From CAVXJN01 sp963762165 (GTDB lineage Bacteria; Pseudomonadota; Gammaproteobacteria; JASBUN01): a stretch of 64,000 nucleotides of DNA. A model generated the notes under the pieces. That model did no database searches. It was not told where the DNA came from and saw only the letters and a list, made by a program, of their open reading frames with translations. The stretch covers positions 62,001 through 126,000 of the forward strand of contig CAVXJN010000001.1 in the NCBI GenBank assembly GCA_963762165.1, given 5' to 3'. The translations under genes and the position numbers were made by a program. Shown in pieces: positions 18,030-26,710 of this stretch (position 1 is its first letter; the number at the start of each line of letters is the position of its first letter).

Positions 18030-19615
18030 TGCCCGCTGCCCTGGCGCACCGGCATGCCATCGCTGAGTTCGTAGTTACCCAGGTTCACCACCGGGTCGCC
18101 GGCCTGCAGCGCGCCGCTGACCCCGATCCAGTCTTTATCCTGCAATCCGGTATCGACTGATACGCGCCGCGCCTTGCGGTCGCGCACTACGAACAAATAA
18201 CTGCCGCGATCGTCGCGCAGCACGGCGCTGCGCGGCACCGCCAAGGTGTGCTGTTCGCGCAGGGTGATGGTGCCGCGCAAATCCTCGTCCAGCACCAGCT
18301 TCTGGCCCGGCGTGTGTGGGAACCGCACGATGGTATCGATCAGCCGGGTCTGGGGGTTAACCATGGCGTGCACTGTGTCCACGGTACTTTCGATGCGGGT
18401 GGTGGGCGGAAATACCGGACTCAACACCACCGACGCTCCGGGCTGCAGACGCAGCGCTTCCTCCGGTTCCACGCCCAAGGTCACGATCAAGGCGTCCAAC
18501 TTGGCCAGCGTCAGGGCGGTAGCATCCGCCTGCACCCGCTGCCCGCGGCCCACCGACAGCGCGGTTACGATGCCGTCGAACGGAGCCTTCAGGATTTCCG
18601 ATGACTGCCCGCTGCCGACCCGCTGTTGCGCTTGCAACGAGGACTTGGCGTCGCGCAGCGCCTGCTCCGCCTTCGCCACCTGTTCGCGAGTAGCAAGGTG
18701 GTCCTTGAACATAGCCCGCACGCTCGCCAGATCCTGCTCGGCATAGCGCACCGCTGCCTTCGCCTTGTCAAAGTTCACCGTCGCGCCGGGTGCTGTGCGC
18801 AACTCCAGCAGTCGATCGCCCGTCTGCACCCGTTGCCCGGACGACACCCACAAATGTTCGATCCGACCGGCGCGGGGCAACGACACATTTACCAGGCCGT
18901 GTGGATCAGGCTGCAGATGGCCATAAGCGACCACGGTTTCCTTCAATGTGCGCATCGCCGCGGCCATGACCTGCACCTTGACGGTCGGCGTGGGCGCCGC
19001 GTCCTCGCCGCCGGTATTGTCGGCGCCGGACTGGTCGGCGTTGTCGGCCTTGTCTGTCGCTGTCGACGATGCATTGCGCGAGCCGACAATGTCCGGTTGC
19101 TGGCGCGCGCCAGTGTTGGAGGATTTGCCGTTGCCAGCGGTGGCACTGCGGTCCGGGGCTGGGCCGTTGGTTGCATTGGCGTTCGGGGTCGATGCTGCAC
19201 CGGACCCGGCACTGTTGTTCACAACACTTTGTGCGCCGGCACCGGGCCGACCTGAAACAGTGCCGGCGCTCGTTGCGGCACCGGACGTTGACAGGACGGC
19301 CGTAGCTGGGCTCGTGCCCGTTGCCGCGTTCGTCGCGCTCGTTCCACCCGACACATTGGGCGAACCGCCACTGTTGGCGCCGTTGCCTGCCACGCTTGGT
19401 GCAGCATCGACGGCCGCGCCGCCTGCCGCGTTCCCAGCCGCGGAGTCGCCTGATCCTGACACCGTTCCGCCTGCGCCTGTTACGCCGTTCGTACCGGCAG
19501 TGGCCCCGTCGGCAGCTCCCGCGCCGCTGCTTGCAGCACCCGCCGTCGCTCCGGCACTGAGCAGTGCTACGAGTACCACCCAACGGGCTGCGGATCGGGC
19601 GTGGCAGACATTCAT
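18026..19615 (-). CDS. RND periplasmic adaptor (membrane fusion protein) with long low-complexity insert
   Basis: Adaptor subunit linking the RND pump to the TolC-like channel, about 529 residues. The ATG at 19615 follows AAGGAA; a signal peptide (ARWVVLVALLSAGATAGAA) comes first. The next 190 residues or so are almost only Ala, Gly, Ser, Thr and Asn, an intrinsically disordered spacer rarely seen in this family. The conserved adaptor begins near VKVQVMAAAMRTLKETVVAYGHL with a lipoyl half (GRIEHLWVSSGQRVQTGDRLLEL), an alpha hairpin (YAEQDLASVRAMFKDHLATREQVAKAEQALRDAKSS in pieces), the second lipoyl half (APFDGIVTALSVGRGQRV) and beta-barrel domains. It overlaps tolC-like and pump genes, so it is the middle gene of the operon. 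Confidence 0.88.
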   Translation of the reverse strand: MNVCHARSAARWVVLVALLSAGATAGAASSGAGAADGATAGTNGVTGAGGTVSGSGDSAAGNAAGGAAVDAAPSVAGNGANSGGSPNVSGGTSATNAATGTSPATAVLSTSGAATSAGTVSGRPGAGAQSVVNNSAGSGAASTPNANATNGPAPDRSATAGNGKSSNTGARQQPDIVGSRNASSTATDKADNADQSGADNTGGEDAAPTPTVKVQVMAAAMRTLKETVVAYGHLQPDPHGLVNVSLPRAGRIEHLWVSSGQRVQTGDRLLELRTAPGATVNFDKAKAAVRYAEQDLASVRAMFKDHLATREQVAKAEQALRDAKSSLQAQQRVGSGQSSEILKAPFDGIVTALSVGRGQRVQADATALTLAKLDALIVTLGVEPEEALRLQPGASVVLSPVFPPTTRIESTVDTVHAMVNPQTRLIDTIVRFPHTPGQKLVLDEDLRGTITLREQHTLAVPRSAVLRDDRGSYLFVVRDRKARRVSVDTGLQDKDWIGVSGALQAGDPVVNLGNYELSDGMPVRQGSGQ

Positions 19616-19635
19616 GCAGCAATTCCTTTTCGCAT

Positions 19636-20997
19636 TTATCGGGAGTCGGGCCATGCAGTAAGGGTGTCGAGGGCGATGCGGGTCTGCCACACGGTTTGCA
19701 GCAGATCGAAACGCTCGTTTTGTTTATTGAGCAAGGCGTTTTGTGCAGCGAGATAAATCAACCCGTCGAGATTGCCCGCCTCATACTGATGCGCCGTTTC
19801 CTTTGCCATTCGTCTCAATAACGGCAGATCCGACTCGACCCGCCTCAATTGCCGGCGCACCAAGATCGCCCTATCCCGCAGTGCTTCGATCTCACCCACC
19901 GTCGAATCCAAGCGTGCTTGGTATTCCTGGCGGAGCTGTTCACGCGTGGCGCGTTGCACGGCGATTTCGCCGCGGTTGGCGCTGAACAAAGGCAGATTCA
20001 AGGAAACGCCGATACCGACCGTATGCACGGCGCTGGTGTCGCGCGCTTGATTCAGATTCACGGTCAACGAAGGAAACTGCGCCAGCACTGCTTTGTGCAC
20101 CAGGGCTTCCTGACTGCGGTAACCCTGCTGCAAGGCGATGAGATCGGGTCTTCGGCGGGCGATGGCGGTGATATCGAACTGCTGATTCTGTGCCGCGGCG
20201 CGCAACTCCGCTGGCAGACCTTCGAGATTGAGCATTGCCCCGGGCGCCAGTCCCAACAGCGACTTCAAATCGTGGCGATTCTGGTTGAGCGTACGCTCGG
20301 CGTCATTGACCTGGGTGTTGGCGTTGGCCAACGCAGCGAGATCGTTGCTCACCACATCCAAGGTTGCATCGCCCCGGCGCAGCGCGGCCGCGGAATGCTC
20401 GTAGCGCTTCTGGTACAAGTCGCGCGTTTGGCGCAGGAGCGCCAGCTTGTCCGTTGCAACCACCGTTTGCAAATACAGGTCGCGCGCCTTCTGCACGGTC
20501 TGCCATTCCCGCCAAACGGTCTGCAACGATACCTGCGCATCGGCAGCGCGTTGGGCGTCGACCGATGCGCCACGGGTAATCAAGGCAGCGAAGTCGTAAC
20601 CCAGGCCGACGCTATAGCCATCGGTCAAGCCAGGACCGTGCCCGGTGGGGTGATCTAGCGATGCGGAGATTTGCGGGTCCGGCAACAGCCGAGCCTGAAA
20701 CAACTGCGCCTGGGCGACGCCGAGTTTGCTGCGTTCGGCCCGCAGATCGGGGTTGTTCACCACGGCGATCATGGCGGTCTCGGTCATGTCGAGGCCGTCG
20801 CTGGGATCGAAGCGATGACGCTGCAAGACCGGCAGCCCCAGACTGCCCACGTCCACGCTGAGGGGCAGCTGCGTCGCCAAGTCCGTCTGTTCGCTCAGCG
20901 GTTTCGGTGCGTATACCGCGCACGCGCTGACGGCACCCACCAGCGTAATTGCGCCGAAAGTGCGGCTTGCGGTTCGCAATTGCACTGGCAAAGACAC
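19636..20997 (-). CDS. TolC-family outer membrane efflux lipoprotein
   Basis: 453 residues; the GTG at 20997 has GGAGA upstream. The N-terminus has a lipoprotein signal with lipobox VSAC, so the protein is probably acylated and carried to the outer membrane. The rest shows the duplicated coiled-coil/beta architecture of outer membrane efflux proteins: AMIAVVNNPDLRAERSKLGVAQAQ in the first repeat, and RRPDLIALQQGYRSQEALVHKAVLAQFPSLTVNLN, the typical second-repeat block. It is the first gene of the efflux operon, with an 84-bp gap to the histidine kinase stop that holds a regulator-binding candidate. Its 3' end overlaps the upstream part of the adaptor leader. Confidence 0.9.
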   Translation of the reverse strand: MSLPVQLRTASRTFGAITLVGAVSACAVYAPKPLSEQTDLATQLPLSVDVGSLGLPVLQRHRFDPSDGLDMTETAMIAVVNNPDLRAERSKLGVAQAQLFQARLLPDPQISASLDHPTGHGPGLTDGYSVGLGYDFAALITRGASVDAQRAADAQVSLQTVWREWQTVQKARDLYLQTVVATDKLALLRQTRDLYQKRYEHSAAALRRGDATLDVVSNDLAALANANTQVNDAERTLNQNRHDLKSLLGLAPGAMLNLEGLPAELRAAAQNQQFDITAIARRRPDLIALQQGYRSQEALVHKAVLAQFPSLTVNLNQARDTSAVHTVGIGVSLNLPLFSANRGEIAVQRATREQLRQEYQARLDSTVGEIEALRDRAILVRRQLRRVESDLPLLRRMAKETAHQYEAGNLDGLIYLAAQNALLNKQNERFDLLQTVWQTRIALDTLTAWPDSR

Positions 20998-21081
20998 GAC
21001 CGGCGTCTCCGATTCCTATTCTGAAAAAATGGCTTTATGCGCCGAATTGCGGCGGCGCAGGCCGAAGAATAAGAACCGAGA

Positions 21082-21098
21082 CTTAACGAACGCTTAAG
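21082..21098 (-). promoter_or_regulatory. PmrA/QseB-like direct repeat in front of the efflux operon
   Basis: CTTAAC-GAACG-CTTAAG: two CTTAA half-sites with an 11-bp period, the layout bound by PmrA/QseB-type response regulators, between the kinase stop and the tolC-like gene (85 bp from its start). The pattern also reads as an inverted repeat CTTAA-N7-TTAAG. The neighbouring regulator gene is of the same OmpR subfamily, so it is the natural candidate. Confidence 0.5.
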
Positions 21099-21104
21099 GC
21101 AAAC

Positions 21105-22550
21105 TCAGGCCCGTGAAGCAACCACTTGACCGGACCAGTCCAACGAGGCACGCAACTCACCGTCGTCCGTCAATGCGAACGTCAGCGGCATCGACAACGC
21201 ATGTGCGGCGGCACCGACCAGCGCCAGGCCAAGTCCGGCGTGCTGGCGACTGTCACCTCCTTTGCGCCAAAAGCGCTGTCCGAGCTGCCGCACATCGGCG
21301 GGCTCGAGCTCTGGCGCAGGGTTGCAGATCACAAATCCGTCGTGATCGTATTCGATACGTACACGAGCGCCTGGAGGCGCGTATTCCACCGCATTGCTGA
21401 CCAGATTGCCCAGCACGATCTCCAGCAGCGTGCCGTCCGACCGAAGCTGCGGCGGGACGCTGCGCGGCCATGCCACCTCGATCCGCCGCTCGCCCATTCG
21501 CGGCAACTGGCGCTCCTGCATTCTGGTGAACATCCCATGCAGGTCGACGCTTTCCGCACGCGGCTGTTCCAATCCAGCTTCCAGCCGCGTCAGCAGTAAT
21601 AGCCCTGTCACCGTGCCTTCCAACTCACGGCCGATCTGGTCCAACTCCGACAGTATTTCAGGCAACGGGCGGCTCCCCGGGAACTGCTGCTCCACTTCGA
21701 GCAGTGCGCGGTGTTCCGCAAGCCGGGTCCGCAACTCGTGCGCCAATCCCTGAGCAAACTCGCGCTCGCGGGCAAGGCCGTGGTCCATGCGCGCCAGTAC
21801 GTCATTGAAGCGGGTGGTGAGCGGTGCCAGTTCAGCCGAGGTCTCTGCCCGCAGCCTGCGCCCAGGTTGTTCCGGACCAATGCGTGGCATTTGTTCGGCC
21901 AACGCGCTCAATGGCCGCAATCCTTGCTTGACCAGCCAGGGTGACAACGCCAGCACGACCAGCACCGCCACCGCGATAGAACCCAGCAGTAACGCGTCCA
22001 ACGCCGACGTCAACTGATCAATGCTGCTGCGTGGTTGCGCGAACAACAGTCGGCAGCTCGGTTCGGGCGTCACCCCTTGCGCCTCCCGGTAATGCGCGCT
22101 GCGGCTTGCCGCGGTAGATCCCCAGGTTTCGCCGAGGTCAGGCGTAAATCGAAATGCGACTGCACGCAGTGCTCCAGCCACCGAACCATTCAAATCGAGA
22201 TATCGAACTGCCACGTTCACTTCCGCAGGCCACGGCAAAGAAGCATCGTCCAGCGCTGATGAGCGTACCTGGCGCTGGCTTGATCCACAGTCTATCTGGT
22301 ACAGCACACCGCCACCCAGCAAAGGGTCGTTGCTGGCCAAGTCGCTGGCATCGTCGAACACGATGCCCTCCCGTTCCAGGCGCGTCAGCTCGGCAATTCC
22401 TCGCGCCCGAGCCAGCAAGGTCGCATCGAAGCGTCGACGAAGTTCGTGGTCCACGCGCTTGTCGATGATCCATGCCGCAGTGCCCAGCACCGCAAAAATC
22501 GCCGCCATCAGCAGCAACGTAATGCGGGCACGCAGAGACAGCGGCTTCAT
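21105..22550 (-). CDS. Two-component sensor histidine kinase (QseC/PmrB-like)
   Basis: 481-residue membrane kinase: first membrane helix at 10-28 (ITLLLMAAIFAVLGTAAWII), a periplasmic sensor region of about 145 residues with two cysteines, a second helix (LLLGSIAVAVLVVLALSPWLV), HAMP, then the dimerisation/phosphorylation helix FAQGLAHELRTRLAEHRAL. The phospho-histidine is present, but the proline that normally follows (HELRTPL) is arginine. The ATPase domain has LGNLVSNAVEYAPPGARV (N box) and AGLGLALVGAAAHAL (G2). Its ATG overlaps the regulator stop (ATGA). Located upstream of the efflux genes, it probably senses an envelope stress or a pump substrate. Confidence 0.9.
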   Translation of the reverse strand: MKPLSLRARITLLLMAAIFAVLGTAAWIIDKRVDHELRRRFDATLLARARGIAELTRLEREGIVFDDASDLASNDPLLGGGVLYQIDCGSSQRQVRSSALDDASLPWPAEVNVAVRYLDLNGSVAGALRAVAFRFTPDLGETWGSTAASRSAHYREAQGVTPEPSCRLLFAQPRSSIDQLTSALDALLLGSIAVAVLVVLALSPWLVKQGLRPLSALAEQMPRIGPEQPGRRLRAETSAELAPLTTRFNDVLARMDHGLAREREFAQGLAHELRTRLAEHRALLEVEQQFPGSRPLPEILSELDQIGRELEGTVTGLLLLTRLEAGLEQPRAESVDLHGMFTRMQERQLPRMGERRIEVAWPRSVPPQLRSDGTLLEIVLGNLVSNAVEYAPPGARVRIEYDHDGFVICNPAPELEPADVRQLGQRFWRKGGDSRQHAGLGLALVGAAAHALSMPLTFALTDDGELRASLDWSGQVVASRA

Positions 22551-23212
22551 GGAATGAGATAACCGACACCGCGCCGGTTCTGAATCAGGTTACACAATCC
22601 GGATGCGTCGAGTTTACGGCGCAGACCATGCACCAGCACCTCCACACCTTTATCCGAAGCCGCACTGTCACTGCCGGCAAGACGTTCCTGAATTTGTCCC
22701 CGGGAAAATGGTCGGCCGCGGTAGCGCAACAGCAGTGCAAGCAATGTGAACTCTCTCGGCGTCAGCGCCAACTCAGCTTCCCCCACCCAGGCGCGCTTCG
22801 CTTGCACGGCGACTCGAAGCTGGTCGTAGATGAGCTCGATGCCATGGGTCTGGGTCGGCCGACGCGCAAGGGCATGTAAGCGCGCAAGCAATTCTTCGAA
22901 AGCGAACGGTTTGACCAGATAATCGTCGGCGCCGGCATTGAGTGCACCAACGCGGTCTTCGACCTGATCCCGCGCGGAAAGCACCAATACCCGCGGCCTG
23001 GTCGCGTCTTGAGGCAGGTCGTGCAGAACCGCGAGTCCGTCGCGTCGCGGAAGCATGAGATCGAGCACGATCAGGTCATAGCTGAAACCCGCCAAATATC
23101 CCGCCGCCTCGACGCCATCAGCCGCTGCATCGACGGTGAAGCCGCTGGCACCCAGTCCGTGCTGCAAGGTGCGCCGTAGCCGTTCCGAGTCCTCGACCAA
23201 AAGAAGTTTCAT
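22547..23212 (-). CDS. OmpR/PhoB-family response regulator
   Basis: 221 residues. Receiver domain with the acidic pair in LLVEDSERLRR, phospho-aspartate in YDLIVLDLMLPRRDG, threonine/serine in VLVLSARDQ and lysine in YLVKPFAFEELLAR; the C-terminal winged helix has LTPREFTLLALLLRYRGRPFSRGQIQERL. I start at MKLLLVEDSERL; the frame continues upstream but without conserved residues. It forms one operon with the kinase and very likely controls the efflux operon and itself. Confidence 0.9.
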   Translation of the reverse strand: MKLLLVEDSERLRRTLQHGLGASGFTVDAAADGVEAAGYLAGFSYDLIVLDLMLPRRDGLAVLHDLPQDATRPRVLVLSARDQVEDRVGALNAGADDYLVKPFAFEELLARLHALARRPTQTHGIELIYDQLRVAVQAKRAWVGEAELALTPREFTLLALLLRYRGRPFSRGQIQERLAGSDSAASDKGVEVLVHGLRRKLDASGLCNLIQNRRGVGYLIP

Positions 23213-23299
23213 GCCGCATCTTAACGTGCAGGACGAAGGTCGCACTAGCGGCATTCGCGCCAGCGCGACCTGCCAAAATCGCGGTTAACGAAAAGCGCG

Positions 23300-24106
23300 C
23301 TACAAGGGCTTTTGTGCAGTTACGCTGATGTAGGACAACTGACCGAAAAAAGTGCCGGCCCGCGCCCGTCGAAGCAGCTCGGCTTTCAGCGCCTCCGACA
23401 ATTCGCCGCCGATGCGGCCATTGGCTTGCAGAAAATCAGCCCCGCGCCGCACCCAGTTGCTAAACAGTCCGGTGGCACTGTTGTCCACATAACCATGACT
23501 GCGCAGCGTCCCGATACGCAAGCCGGCATCGGCCACCACTGACTGCAAGTGTCTCGCCATCCATTTGTCGTGAACAAAACCCTCCACGAAGGCATTGGTA
23601 CATGCCTGCAAGGGATCATGATTGCTCTGAGCCACCGTGACGCTGCAGAAATCCGCGTCGCAGATCGCCAACCAGCCGCCTGGTTTGAGTACCCGTTTCG
23701 CTTCTTGTAACGCCAATCCGGGCGACGGACAATGACTCAGCAGAGTATGGAAAACGGCGACGTCGAAAGTCGAATCGGGCTCGCCAAGTCTGCACGCATC
23801 GCCCGGTTCGAACTGCAGATTGTGGAGATCCGCGCTGAACCGCCTCGCTTTTTCGATCAAAACGGGCGACAGATCCACGCCTAGTGCTTGTGCAACATTC
23901 GGCCACTGCGCCAGCATTCGGGTCACAGCGCCGGTACCGCAGCCGATTTCCAGTGCCCGCGCATTCGGTGGGAACGTGATGTCGCCCAGATAAGTGCGAA
24001 CGATTTCGTGCTGTTGCGGATCGGCGCCGCGCAATTCCAATACCTTCACAATATCCTCGAGCACTTCGTCGGAAGCCTCGGTGATGAACGCGAACGGATC
24101 GGCCAT
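23300..24106 (-). CDS. Class I SAM-dependent methyltransferase
   Basis: 268 residues starting at ATG 24106 behind GGGAGG. The methyltransferase motif I is ALEIGCGTGAVTRML, the acidic ribose-binding position follows in ALGVDLSPVLIEKAR, motif III is near DVAVFHTLLSHCPSPGLAL, and the post-motif block EAKRVLKPGGWLAICD is typical of UbiE/Coq5-like enzymes. The C-terminal part, with a conserved tyrosine-valine region, probably binds the substrate, which cannot be predicted. It is a single gene upstream of the VIT-family transporter on the same strand. Confidence 0.8.
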   Translation of the reverse strand: MADPFAFITEASDEVLEDIVKVLELRGADPQQHEIVRTYLGDITFPPNARALEIGCGTGAVTRMLAQWPNVAQALGVDLSPVLIEKARRFSADLHNLQFEPGDACRLGEPDSTFDVAVFHTLLSHCPSPGLALQEAKRVLKPGGWLAICDADFCSVTVAQSNHDPLQACTNAFVEGFVHDKWMARHLQSVVADAGLRIGTLRSHGYVDNSATGLFSNWVRRGADFLQANGRIGGELSEALKAELLRRARAGTFFGQLSYISVTAQKPL

Positions 24107-24159
24107 GGGCTCAACCTCCCTCAGATGGTGCGCGGAACTCAGCCGCAAGTCGGCGTCGT

Positions 24160-24849
24160 TCAGGCGACCACACCGAACAATCGTCCGATACCGGCGGTAA
24201 TGGCCATGGCCAGAGCGCCCCAGAAAGTGACCCGTGCGGCGCCGGGTGCCGCAGCCGCGCCGCCGGCGCGCGCCGCCAGTGCGCCCAACAGTGCAAGGAA
24301 ACACAGTGACAATCCCATCACGGACGCCATGATCCACGATTCCGGCGCCAGTGCCGCTGTCGCCAACGGCAGCGCCGCGCCGACCGAAAAGGTCGACGCC
24401 GAAGCCATCGCGGCTTGTACCGGCCGTGCCTTCAGGGTTTCGGAAATGCCGAGTTCGTCGCGCGCATGGGCACCCAGGGCGTCGTGTTCCATGAGCTGTT
24501 TGGCGACTTCGTTCGCCAATTCCGGCTCCAATCCGCGGCCGACATAAATCTGTGCGAGTTCCCTGTGCTCGGAGCGCGGATCCACTTCAAGCTCGGCGCG
24601 TTCCTTGGACAGATCGGCCTTTTCGGTATCTGCCTGGGAACGCACGGAGACGTACTCGCCGGCAGCCATGGACATCGCACCGGCAACCAATCCCGCCACC
24701 CCGGCCAGCACGATCTCGTTGCGCGACGTAGCCGCCGCCGCAACTCCGACCACCAAACTCGCCGTCGAAACGATGCCGTCATTGGCTCCCAGCACTGCGG
24801 CACGCAACCAGCCGGTCCTATTGGAGCGATGTCGTTCGCGGTGTGCCAT
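24160..24849 (-). CDS. VIT1/CCC1-family iron/manganese transporter
   Basis: 229-residue membrane protein with the family start LRAAVLGANDGIVSTASLVVGVAAA, then AGLVAGAMSMAAGEYVSVRSQADTEKADL, which carries the metal-binding glutamate and methionines of the first two helices. A cytoplasmic charged helix-turn-helix (about 80-140: EHRELAQIYVGRGLEPELANEVAKQL) is the metal-binding domain. Three further helices follow. AAAGGAG lies ahead of the ATG. The family moves Fe(II) or Mn(II) out of the cytoplasm or into stores. Its presence with feoAB 11 kb away fits metal handling, but no link is shown. Confidence 0.88.
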   Translation of the reverse strand: MAHRERHRSNRTGWLRAAVLGANDGIVSTASLVVGVAAAATSRNEIVLAGVAGLVAGAMSMAAGEYVSVRSQADTEKADLSKERAELEVDPRSEHRELAQIYVGRGLEPELANEVAKQLMEHDALGAHARDELGISETLKARPVQAAMASASTFSVGAALPLATAALAPESWIMASVMGLSLCFLALLGALAARAGGAAAAPGAARVTFWGALAMAITAGIGRLFGVVA

Positions 24850-24907
24850 GGTTGCTCCTTTATGCTCTGGTCACTCGTTGCGGTATTCGATGTCACACAA
24901 GTTTGAA

Positions 24908-25585
24908 TCAGTCCCCATGCAGTTCTCGGCCTGCATCCGTCATAGCACTCTCACTGAGTTGGTCTCCGCTAACCGCCATTAGGCTTGATAGCATTTCCTT
25001 GGTCTCGTTTCGACTGTTGATACGCGGAAAATCTGTATTCGGGACGGGCACATCGAGAAATTCACAAAGCGGTTCCCAGCCTTCACTAACCTGATAGATA
25101 AGAAGCCTGTCTGCTGCGATCGAACTAACGATTTCCTCTGAACGTTTTGTAAAAAACTCGACCATGTGCTCCCTATCCTGCATATGATTCCCCATAGCGT
25201 CCCAAATAATCCTTTGCACCATTTCGCCAAATGGAGAATTTTTTATGAACCCAGCGAACTCACCAGAGTGAATCGTCTCATTGGTGGAATCAAACCACTT
25301 GTTCGCATCACGGACTGTCAGGATTACTTTCGCATCCGGGTAATAGGCGGCAAGTTCCTTCCAATAATTGCATCCAGGGTTATCGACGGTTGCAGAATAT
25401 CCGTTGAATATTTTGTCCCAGTCCGGGTTGCCGTCCGCTACATCGATCCAGCTTTTTACAAATTTCGGATTTTTTAAAACTTCGCTCATGTGATAGCAAC
25501 GACCAATGCCCAGTGTCTCAAGCGCAACTTTCAATGAAGCGGTTCCCGTACGGCCCATGCCGGCTCCAACTATTTTCAATGTCAT
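24908..25585 (-). CDS. Sulfotransferase-family protein
   Basis: 225 residues. The PAPS-binding P-loop-like motif is GAGMGRTGTASLKVALETLG; the second conserved strand is AKVILTVRDANKWFDSTNETI. This is the Sulfotransferase_4 (often called 'sulfotransferase family', cytosolic) group, whose acceptors are unknown. A GGGAG site precedes the ATG. Codon use is noticeably more AT-rich than the neighbours (many AAA, TTT, AAT codons), so it is probably a recent acquisition. It is followed by a 560-bp gap without a recognisable gene. Confidence 0.8.
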   Translation of the reverse strand: MTLKIVGAGMGRTGTASLKVALETLGIGRCYHMSEVLKNPKFVKSWIDVADGNPDWDKIFNGYSATVDNPGCNYWKELAAYYPDAKVILTVRDANKWFDSTNETIHSGEFAGFIKNSPFGEMVQRIIWDAMGNHMQDREHMVEFFTKRSEEIVSSIAADRLLIYQVSEGWEPLCEFLDVPVPNTDFPRINSRNETKEMLSSLMAVSGDQLSESAMTDAGRELHGD

Positions 25586-26151
25586 GATCTGGTTCTCCCG
25601 TAACAGGATTGGAAGTCACGTTGCCAACGTTCGGCATGCGTGGCCGAGCGGCGGGCGAATCGGCGTCCGGGCTTACGGGCGCTCCGTTGTGATTGCGCAT
25701 GCTCCCCCACCCCGTTCATAGTTGGGACCTAGAGCCCACTGACAATATTAGCCGAGTAGGCTCCGATGAAGAATCGTAGTTTCCGGAATTCCGCGTGTCG
25801 TGCTTCCGAACGTAACGGTTACGAGGCTGAAGGTAAAAGGTCGATGCCGCAAGCACCGGATTTCGGAAGCGAATTACTGCAATGGAAACCAAGCATGACA
25901 GCATGAGCGCCCCGGAACTTACGGACCAAGGAACTGGAAATGAAGAACCGCGGGCTCGAGCGGGTGCGGAACTGGCGATCGAGAATCGGGGCCGATGCCC
26001 ACAGGAGGAATACTTTCCCCGATCTTTCTGCACCGTGGGCACGAGCACGCTCGCGGATTTCTCGACAAAACCTGTTGTTCTTGTTCATGGCTCCGCTCTA
26101 GCACGTGGCGAAGCCCGCGCCAGACCCTGAACCTGTCAGGTGATACCCAAT
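25586..26151. other. 566-bp gap without a supported gene
   Basis: Open frames on both strands (for example METKHDSMSAPELTDQ at 25882 on the plus strand) have no ribosome site and no family resemblance. I find no hairpin with a T-run and no tRNA. Degenerate remains of genes cannot be excluded. Confidence 0.5.
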
Positions 26152-26556
26152 TCACACCCATTCCCTGATTTTGGCCGCCACATAGGGCGCCATCGCCGTC
26201 GCAACCAACACAAGGGGCCAAATGTTGCCGTCCTTGAAAGCGTACGCTTCAAGTATCTGTGACCAGGATTTGCATTGGATCAGGCGTCCGAAGATGAATT
26301 CGAAGGCCACCGTAAGCACCAGCCATCCCATGCCGACAGCGAAGTAACGTGCCTTCGGCAAATGTCCGAACCACGGCAGCGAAATGTATGCAACTGCAAG
26401 AATGAGCGCGGAAAGCACAATGCCACTGAGCACGAATCCTGGCGGTTCTCCTAGCTTGGGAATAAGAACAGTTTCACGAAGCGCGCCATTGGCGACAGCG
26501 AGCACCAATATGCCGAGCCAAACCGCCAGGGCCTTTCCAATGATACCGAGAGCCAA
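26152..26556 (-). CDS. Small membrane protein with four helices, unknown function
   Basis: About 134 residues, from the TTG at 26556 preceded by AGGAGA at six bases (a GTG at 26574 would lie before the ribosome site). Four hydrophobic spans: ALAVWLGILVLAVANGALRE, SGIVLSALILAVAYISLP, YFAVGMGWLVLTVAFEFIFG, and WPLVLVATAMAPYVAAKI. A conserved-looking motif LGEPPGFVLSG lies between spans 1 and 2. The pattern recalls a small uncharacterised family, but I give no name. It lies between the sulfotransferase gap and the flavodoxin-like gene. Confidence 0.65.
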   Translation of the reverse strand: MALGIIGKALAVWLGILVLAVANGALRETVLIPKLGEPPGFVLSGIVLSALILAVAYISLPWFGHLPKARYFAVGMGWLVLTVAFEFIFGRLIQCKSWSQILEAYAFKDGNIWPLVLVATAMAPYVAAKIREWV

Positions 26557-26710
26557 GATTCTCTCCTGTAGCACTTAAACGGTAAGCTCACGCGCATGCG
26601 CTAGAAGCCGGGATCCCCAGCGGTTCAAGTTCGCCTGCTGCAGCAAGCATTTCAAGCTTTCGGGACACAAGTGTTGAACTGGCGGAGTTGACGTCCGGTG
26701 CAGGGCGTTG

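Noticed and set aside
25615..25680. tRNA-like words (GCGTGGCCGAGCGG) in the 25.6 kb gap
   Set aside because: The D-arm-like word is not followed by an anticodon arm, T-arm or acceptor complement, so no tRNA is present.
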